In this document: piece after piece, positions 33,931 through 38,243 of the stretch | Layout: the number at the start of each line of letters is the position of its first letter | Position numbering within the stretch: the first letter of the stretch is position 1 | DNA from: Lachnospiraceae bacterium | GTDB lineage: Bacteria; Bacillota; Clostridia; Lachnospirales; Lachnospiraceae | NCBI GenBank assembly: GCA_029224965.1 | Contig: JAQXVO010000024.1 | Span: 1-38,243, forward strand | DNA: 38,243 bases | Direction: 5' to 3' | Position numbers and translations under genes: made by a program | Notes under the pieces: generated by a model | What the model saw: only the letters and a program-made list of their open reading frames with translations | What the model was told of the DNA's origin: nothing | The model's database searches: none

Positions 33931-35529
33931 TCAAGAATTCAGAAGCCAGGCAGCAGTCTCCGAAACCGTGAGAAGGATAATCTCCGGGATCGCTTCTGCC
34001 ACAGTTCTGGCATTCCGATCGAAGCCCGCCCGGGAAAAGATCATGTAATAATGATTTCCTCCCTGGAAAAGGCGCCTGGAAAGCGCGATCAGGCTCTTGA
34101 TTTCACCCACGTCTACCGGCTTTTCATCATAATAGATCCTGCAAAAAACGCTGGCGGGCTGATCCTGCAATGAGCCGCTCCCGATCAGGTCAAAGCCCCG
34201 AAAGAGGCCGCCCGCAGGCCCCTCTTCGTCTGGCAGTAGAGACTGGAGTCCCTTCCTGTCCGGCCTGTTCTTGCTTTTACCGGCGTATTCCCACCAGCCG
34301 CCAAGCTCCTCCACCTGAAAGGGCAGCCTTCCCTCACAATGCAGAAGATACTGGCCGGCAATCTTCACAAATACTTCTTTTTCAAATTTAGACCGGTCCG
34401 GTAGAAGTACCCTGGTCCAGATCCTGTCGTACTGTCTTTTTGCAAGAAGATCATAATGATAAGCCAGGTAGCGGTACCAGAAGAGGTCCCCTGTATTTAC
34501 AATAGAATACCTGGTCTTTCTCTGATTCCCCTTCTCAGTCATAGGCCTTTCCTTTTTCACCAGGCCAAGCCGGATCAGGGTATTTAAATAGGGAACAACG
34601 ATGTCCTTGGGCCTTCCAGTTTCCTGTGCAATCTCTCCGACCCTCTGATAGCCGGAGGCCAGAGCTGTCAGCAGACGATTATAGAAGGCCGGTTCTCTAA
34701 GCTCGTTTTCAATGATACTTTCCGGATGGCAGGGCTTTCTATTATCTGGATGGAAGAGCTTCTCTAATATAGAGGGCATATTGACAGCTGCATAAGACGT
34801 CGACTTCTTCCTCCCCGGTAAATCAGAAAGGGTTGAAATCTTTCCTCCTGAAAAACCCGAAACAGCTGTTTGAGCATTTCTATCCGGTTCATCCGCCAGC
34901 GCTGTCCATGCTTTTCCATCCGGTGATATTTTCTCCAGTAAAGCCGGAATACCTCCTGTCATTCCATAAAGGAAAATCGCATCTTCCGGTCGGAAGCCTC
35001 TCAGGAAATCTCCTGCTTCCGCAAATGACAGGGGCGGAAGGCAGAGACGGACATGGTCTATTTTTGTCCATGGGCTGTCGGGGCTCTCAAAGGCTTTCTT
35101 CATGCAAAGTATGGATTCATCCGCCAGAATCACTTTGATCGGAAGTTCCTTCCAGACATCGGCGGCATAATGACGGAGAGTCTCATCGTTTTCCGGAGAT
35201 GCTGCGATAAAATTTTTATAGGAGGACAGGATCAGCAGGAGCTCCTGATCCCCGGAAAGAAGCCGGGCTTGCCCGCTGATCCAGTCCAGAATACGGGATA
35301 GATCCCCGGTTACTGTCTGCATGCCGATGGAAGACGAGAAGAGTCTGTTTTCCATGTCTGAGCATGTAGGACTGGCTTTGAAGAAGAGCGTCGGCCGGTT
35401 CTCCGAAATCTTCTTCAAAAGGCCATGAAGCCCCATTCCCGGCCGGCCATAGACAACGGCCAGCCGACTCTTCCCCTGAGAAAGGAAATCTTCTATTTTT
35501 TTCCATTCCTGCTTTCGAAAATCCGGCAT
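33931..35529 (-). CDS. AAA/DUF234-type ATPase-like protein with degenerate motifs
   Basis: A 532-residue protein laid out like the prokaryotic AAA-14/ATPase_2 plus DUF234 family: N-terminal P-loop domain, a winged helix (about residues 285-340: GYQRVGEIAQETGRPKDIVVPYL then KKERPMTEKGNQRKTRYSI) and a C-terminal nuclease-like domain. The Walker A reads GRPGMGLHG (28-36), with Leu and His where Lys and Thr should be, and no acidic Walker B is seen (LLLILSSYKNF). In the C-terminal domain the usual acid/ExK pattern is also lost (FDLIGSGS...CRIYYDEK). It therefore looks like a non-enzymatic descendant, yet the frame is intact. Role unknown; transcribed separately from the dlt-like cluster. Confidence 0.7.
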   Translation of the reverse strand: MPDFRKQEWKKIEDFLSQGKSRLAVVYGRPGMGLHGLLKKISENRPTLFFKASPTCSDMENRLFSSSIGMQTVTGDLSRILDWISGQARLLSGDQELLLILSSYKNFIAASPENDETLRHYAADVWKELPIKVILADESILCMKKAFESPDSPWTKIDHVRLCLPPLSFAEAGDFLRGFRPEDAIFLYGMTGGIPALLEKISPDGKAWTALADEPDRNAQTAVSGFSGGKISTLSDLPGRKKSTSYAAVNMPSILEKLFHPDNRKPCHPESIIENELREPAFYNRLLTALASGYQRVGEIAQETGRPKDIVVPYLNTLIRLGLVKKERPMTEKGNQRKTRYSIVNTGDLFWYRYLAYHYDLLAKRQYDRIWTRVLLPDRSKFEKEVFVKIAGQYLLHCEGRLPFQVEELGGWWEYAGKSKNRPDRKGLQSLLPDEEGPAGGLFRGFDLIGSGSLQDQPASVFCRIYYDEKPVDVGEIKSLIALSRRLFQGGNHYYMIFSRAGFDRNARTVAEAIPEIILLTVSETAAWLLNS

Positions 35530-35562
35530 TGTGCTTCTTCCCTTCGCTTTTCTTCTTAAAAA

Positions 35563-35609
35563 TAAAAACCAGGCAGCCGGCCTGTATAAAACAGGTCAGT
35601 TACCTGGTT
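35563..35609 (-). terminator. Terminator of the radical SAM gene
   Basis: AACCAGG (35567-35573) pairs with CCTGGTT (35603-35609), with a second stem inside. The minus strand continues into a T-rich run. Confidence 0.7.
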
Positions 35610-35652
35610 CGATTTTAACAGATTTTAAGACCCTTGCAGATGTCTTCCTGAA

Positions 35653-37137
35653 TTACTGCTCGGATCTTGCAGCCTTCTTGTCATCCAGAGTCTCGAATGC
35701 AGCCAGTTCCGGATGATCTCTATGGAACTTGGTGTAGTTCTCATAAGCCGGACGGGTATGCTTCTGGCTTGCCCAGATCTCATCTGCAACAGGAGCCCAG
35801 TTCTTGGCGTAGTCATCGCACTTGGAGCAGAGCTGATCAGCAGACTCTTCGGATTCGGCATTGGTACCGTGAGCACCGGTTTCCTCAACCATTTCACGAA
35901 GGAGATCCGGATTCTCAAGCATAGGGCAGGGACGAAGCTGGTTCCGGTTGAAGGGCTGACCTTCATGATACTTCATGAAGAGCGGGCTCTGCAGCATCTC
36001 AAGGATGGTGTTGTCGTGAATGTTGGTGTTGGAGAAGTGAATGAATACACAAGGCTCTGCATCACCATTTGCATTGATGTGGAAGTAGTTCCGGCCTCCG
36101 GCAATACATCCGCCGACATATTCACCGTCGTTCTGGAAGTCCATAGGGAAGAATCCGACATCGCACTTGTCGGAACGGAAGTAACGGATCCGCTCGATGA
36201 TTTCCTTACGCTGCTGAGGAGTCGGCATAAGAGAAGGAACGGCATTGTTTCCAACCGGCATATAGTGGAAGAAGAAACCGAAACGAGCACCCTTGTCAGC
36301 GATGAAACGGATGAACTTCTCGTTGGTTACTGCTTCGATATTTGCGCTGGTATAGCAGATGGAGGTACCGAAGACAATACCGTACTTTTTCAGAAGATCC
36401 ATAGCCTTCATAACACTGTTGTAGTGACCGCTTCCACGACGGGCATCATTGGTATCCGGAGTACCCTCGATGGAAAGCATGAAGGTGATGTTTCCAAGAT
36501 CACGAACCTTCTTGCAGACCTCTTCATCGATCATGGTAGAGTTGGAATAGAGACCGAAGAAGCAGTCGCTGTGCTTTTCAGCAAGCTTGAAGATATCGTT
36601 TTTACGGACCATAGGCTCACCGCCGGTCATCATGTAAAGATATGCGCCAAGCTCCTTGCCTTCGGTAACGATCTTATCCATATCCTCGAAGGTCAGGTTG
36701 TGCTTGCGTCCGTAGGTACCGGACCAGCAGCCTACACAGTGCATGTTGCAGGCATCGGTCGGATCGAAGAGGATCAGCCAGGGGATGTTGCAGCCGTACT
36801 TCTCACGGTTTGCACGGATCATCTTGGTTCCGCGGAAGAAAGCTTCATAGCCGAGATTCAGAAGCATGGTCTTTGCATAATGAGGATCGGTTTCATCAAT
36901 AACACGGTTGATGAACTTCACCCAGCGGTTTTCCGGATTGGAAATATACTTCTTAACCGCTTCCAATTTTTCCTTATTGGCACCCTTGCCCCAGAACTTA
37001 CCGGCCAGATCTACCAGCTTCAGATAAGTCTCGGTACGTCCGGATTCATCCTTTTTATTCAGATGCTTCAGAAATCCATCAATTGCAACAGAAAAAGCCT
37101 GACGCTCTGCTGCATGGGAGAGATCTTTGATTGCCAT
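35653..37137 (-). CDS. Radical SAM protein of unknown function
   Basis: A 494-residue enzyme with the 4Fe-4S cluster motif CNMHCVGC (Cys130, Cys134, Cys137) in LFDPTDACNMHC and the SAM-binding MTGGEP motif. Further cysteines in the C-terminal half (GGCIAGGRNYFHINANGDAEPCVF, then PCPM and CSKC) fit a SPASM-like extension binding extra clusters. The ATG at 37137 has a perfect AGGAGG site. About 110 residues of helical N-terminal extension precede the core. Similar stand-alone proteins are common in Clostridia, but I cannot assign a substrate. No peptide precursor gene is visible beside it. It has its own promoter and terminator. Confidence 0.85.
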   Translation of the reverse strand: MAIKDLSHAAERQAFSVAIDGFLKHLNKKDESGRTETYLKLVDLAGKFWGKGANKEKLEAVKKYISNPENRWVKFINRVIDETDPHYAKTMLLNLGYEAFFRGTKMIRANREKYGCNIPWLILFDPTDACNMHCVGCWSGTYGRKHNLTFEDMDKIVTEGKELGAYLYMMTGGEPMVRKNDIFKLAEKHSDCFFGLYSNSTMIDEEVCKKVRDLGNITFMLSIEGTPDTNDARRGSGHYNSVMKAMDLLKKYGIVFGTSICYTSANIEAVTNEKFIRFIADKGARFGFFFHYMPVGNNAVPSLMPTPQQRKEIIERIRYFRSDKCDVGFFPMDFQNDGEYVGGCIAGGRNYFHINANGDAEPCVFIHFSNTNIHDNTILEMLQSPLFMKYHEGQPFNRNQLRPCPMLENPDLLREMVEETGAHGTNAESEESADQLCSKCDDYAKNWAPVADEIWASQKHTRPAYENYTKFHRDHPELAAFETLDDKKAARSEQ

Positions 37138-37184
37138 TATATTCCTCCTAAAAAACAAATGTTTTCTTCTTTATTAACCACTTT

Positions 37185-37213
37185 ATAATATATGAAGCCA
37201 TTCGTCATAGCAA
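37185..37213 (-). promoter_or_regulatory. Promoter of the radical SAM gene
   Basis: On the minus strand TTGCTA (37208-37213), 17-base spacer, TATTAT (37185-37190). A perfect TTGACA (37232-37237) further upstream may belong to a second promoter, though no -10 is at good spacing. A leader of about 45 bases precedes the start. Confidence 0.6.
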
Positions 37214-37248
37214 TGTACAAAAAAGGCGATTTGTCAAGGAAAATAAGG

Positions 37249-37286
37249 GAAAAAACATCCGCAGTCGAAAAAACGATTGCGGATGT
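37249..37286 (-). terminator. Second terminator after the rRNA-tRNA operon
   Basis: A 13-bp stem (37255-37267 with 37274-37286; one G-T pair) followed on the minus strand by a T run. It follows the 16-bp hairpin at 37324-37358, giving tandem termination before the radical SAM promoter. Confidence 0.8.
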
Positions 37287-37313
37287 CTACGTCTCGATTT
37301 TTTCGAAATCTTA

Positions 37314-37358
37314 GAAAAAAGAAGCAGCCGCTATCGAGCGAAGCTCGATAGCGGCTGC
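37314..37358 (-). terminator. Main terminator of the rRNA-tRNA operon
   Basis: A perfect 16-bp stem (37324-37339 with 37343-37358) with a three-base loop, followed on the minus strand by TTC and a T6 run. It is the strongest hairpin in the window. Confidence 0.9.
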
Positions 37359-37393
37359 ATAGGTCGTTATTTCTTCGAAATAACGACAAGAAA

Positions 37394-37466
<73 letters not shown>

Positions 37467-37492
37467 ATTTCGATCTGAATGATTCAGATCAG

Positions 37493-37566
37493 TAGCGGGG
37501 ACAGGATTTGAACCTGTGACCTTCGGGTTATGAGCCCGACGAGCTTCCAGACTGCTCCACCCCGCG
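37493..37566 (-). tRNA. Initiator tRNA-fMet (CAT)
   Basis: 74-nt cloverleaf with the initiator hallmarks: three consecutive G-C pairs closing the anticodon stem (GGGCTCATAACCC) and a mismatch at the end of the acceptor stem. The mismatch reads C1-T72 here, where the usual bacterial pair is C1-A72. No encoded CCA. Confidence 0.93.
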
Positions 37567-37605
37567 TCATTATGAAATTTACGACAAAGCAAAAGCATTA
37601 TCGAA

Positions 37606-37687
37606 TGGGTGGTGGTGGATTCGAACCACCGAAGCATAAAGCAGCAGATTTACAGTCTGTCCCCTTTGGCCGCTCGGGAAACCACCC
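37606..37687 (-). tRNA. tRNA-Tyr (GTA)
   Basis: 82-nt class II tRNA with a long variable arm, acceptor GGGTGGT/ACCACCC and anticodon loop CTGTAAA. Discriminator A; no encoded CCA. Confidence 0.95.
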
Positions 37688-37698
37688 ATGTCATGTGA

Positions 37699-37771
37699 AG
37701 CCGATGATCGGACTCGAACCGATAACCTGCTGATTACAAATCAGCTGCTCTGCCAATTGAGCCACATCGGC
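37699..37771 (-). tRNA. tRNA-Thr (TGT)
   Basis: 73-nt cloverleaf, acceptor GCCGATG/CATCGGC, anticodon loop TTTGTAA, discriminator T. No encoded CCA. Confidence 0.95.
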
Positions 37772-37783
37772 TTATTGAATAAA

Positions 37784-37856
37784 TGGGACCTATAGGGCTC
37801 GAACCTATGACCCTCTGCTTGTAAGGCAGAGGCTCTCCCAGCTGAGCTAAGATCCC
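37784..37856 (-). tRNA. tRNA-Val (TAC)
   Basis: 73-nt cloverleaf, acceptor GGGATCT/AGGTCCC with one G-T pair, anticodon loop CTTACAA, discriminator A. No encoded CCA. Confidence 0.95.
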
Positions 37857-37879
37857 AAGCTCTTATTATTCAATAAGAA

Positions 37880-37953
37880 CGACCCGGGAGGGGCTCGAAC
37901 CCTCGACCTCCGCCGTGACAGGGCGGCGTTCTAACCAGCTGAACCACCAGGCC
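37880..37953 (-). tRNA. tRNA-Asp (GTC)
   Basis: 74-nt cloverleaf, acceptor GGCCTGG/CCGGGTC with G-T pairs, anticodon loop CTGTCAC, discriminator G as expected for Asp. No encoded CCA. First tRNA after the 23S gene. Confidence 0.95.
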
Positions 37954-37960
37954 AAATATT

Positions 37961-38068
37961 GTCGTAATACCGAAGGTTTTACGACCTTATCGTTCCTTCA
38001 AAACTTCATACAGACTGTCGAGATTCCGAAGGAATCTTGACTCGTTTCGATTTCCAGGAAATTGAAAC
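37961..38068 (-). repeat. Three 25-nt stem-loops in the 23S to tRNA-Asp spacer
   Basis: Three hairpins each have 11-base arms and a 3-base loop: 37961-37985 (one mismatch), 38017-38041 (one G-T pair) and 38044-38068 (one G-T pair). A fourth of the same size lies at 37363-37387 after tRNA-Phe (perfect), and an 8+3+8 hairpin lies at 37472-37490 between tRNA-Phe and tRNA-fMet. They probably guide transcript processing. Confidence 0.7.
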
Positions 38069-38106
38069 TTGAAAAGAATGAAAACTTCCATTTGTAAATC
38101 ACTCTT

Positions 38107-38243
38107 GATCAAGCCTTCGATCGATTAGTAACAGTCAGCTCCATGCCTTACGGCACTTCCACCTCTGACCTATCTACCTTGTACTCTTCAAGGGATCTTA
38201 TGTCCTTAAAGGACGGGATATCTCATCTCAGGGGGGGCTTCAC
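38107..38243 (-). rRNA. 23S ribosomal RNA, 3' end (partial)
   Basis: The minus strand reads as the last part of bacterial 23S rRNA: GTGAAGCC at the window edge, GATGAGATATCCC, GATCCCTTGAAGAG, GGAGCTGACTGTTACTAATC and the terminal GATCGAAGGCTTGATC. The 3' end is placed at about 38107 by comparison with remembered Bacillus 23S; a few bases either way are possible. The gene continues beyond the window. Confidence 0.93.

Noticed and set aside
35713-37188. 491-codon open frame opposite the radical SAM gene
   Set aside because: It is antisense to a gene with clear cluster motifs and a perfect ribosome site. It has no recognisable domain and probably reflects strong codon bias on the other strand.

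Overview
The window looks like chromosomal DNA of a Gram-positive Clostridia member, most likely a Lachnospiraceae-type Firmicute. The pointers are paired glgC-glgD with spoVG, a pth-mfd-foldase-murA run, murC followed by DnaD and DnaI/DnaC-like replication genes and a long-form PRPP synthetase, an LTA-synthase-like enzyme, a ROK glucokinase, and tRNA genes without an encoded CCA end. These family and taxon assignments come from recognising proteins and gene order; no database was searched. I see no phage, insertion sequence or CRISPR array.

Layout. 1-141: 3' end of an unknown membrane protein gene. 370-7330 (minus): pth, mfd, a PrsA/SurA-like lipoprotein foldase, and murA with its own promoter. 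7505-10173 (minus): glgC-glgD-spoVG, with a hairpin in the glgC leader. 10477-15494 (plus): murC, then dnaD-like, dnaI-like and prs genes behind a cluster of DnaA-box sequences. 15719-19283 (minus): a large exported protein of unknown function and an EamA-type transporter. 19406-22291 (plus): an LTA-synthase-family enzyme and a TetR-type regulator. 22554-22734 (minus): two near-identical tRNA-Pro genes with anticodons AGG and CGG. 22800-25118: divergent glcK and galM. 25335-33728 (minus): an eight-gene unit described below. 33931-35529 (minus): an AAA/DUF234-like protein whose nucleotide-binding and nuclease-like motifs look destroyed. 35653-37137 (minus): a radical SAM protein. 37394-38243 (minus): the end of an rRNA operon, with the 23S 3' end, no 5S in the usual place, and tRNAs Asp, Val, Thr, Tyr, fMet and Phe.

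The most interesting region is 25335-33728. In transcription order it encodes a DltB-like MBOAT acyltransferase, a DltD-like membrane-anchored SGNH protein, a DltA-like amino-acid adenylating enzyme, a PLP-dependent decarboxylase of the DAP/ornithine decarboxylase fold, a small carrier protein, and an OmpR-type response regulator with its histidine kinase. It resembles a dlt (D-alanylation) operon with a decarboxylase added. By analogy with BtrK/BtrI of butirosin synthesis, which decarboxylate glutamate while it is bound to a carrier protein, I infer that an amino acid (glutamate is one candidate) is loaded on the carrier, decarboxylated there to an omega-amino acyl thioester, and transferred to an extracellular polymer. 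This would add positive charge to the envelope. Three 6-bp direct repeats with an 11-bp period (CTTAAG-type, like PmrA/BasR boxes) lie just upstream of the first gene and are a natural target for the cluster's own response regulator.

The remaining genes are mostly housekeeping: peptidoglycan precursors (murA, murC), DNA repair (mfd), translation quality control (pth), glycogen synthesis (glgC/glgD), replication initiation (DnaD/DnaI-like), PRPP supply (prs) and sugar entry (glcK, galM).
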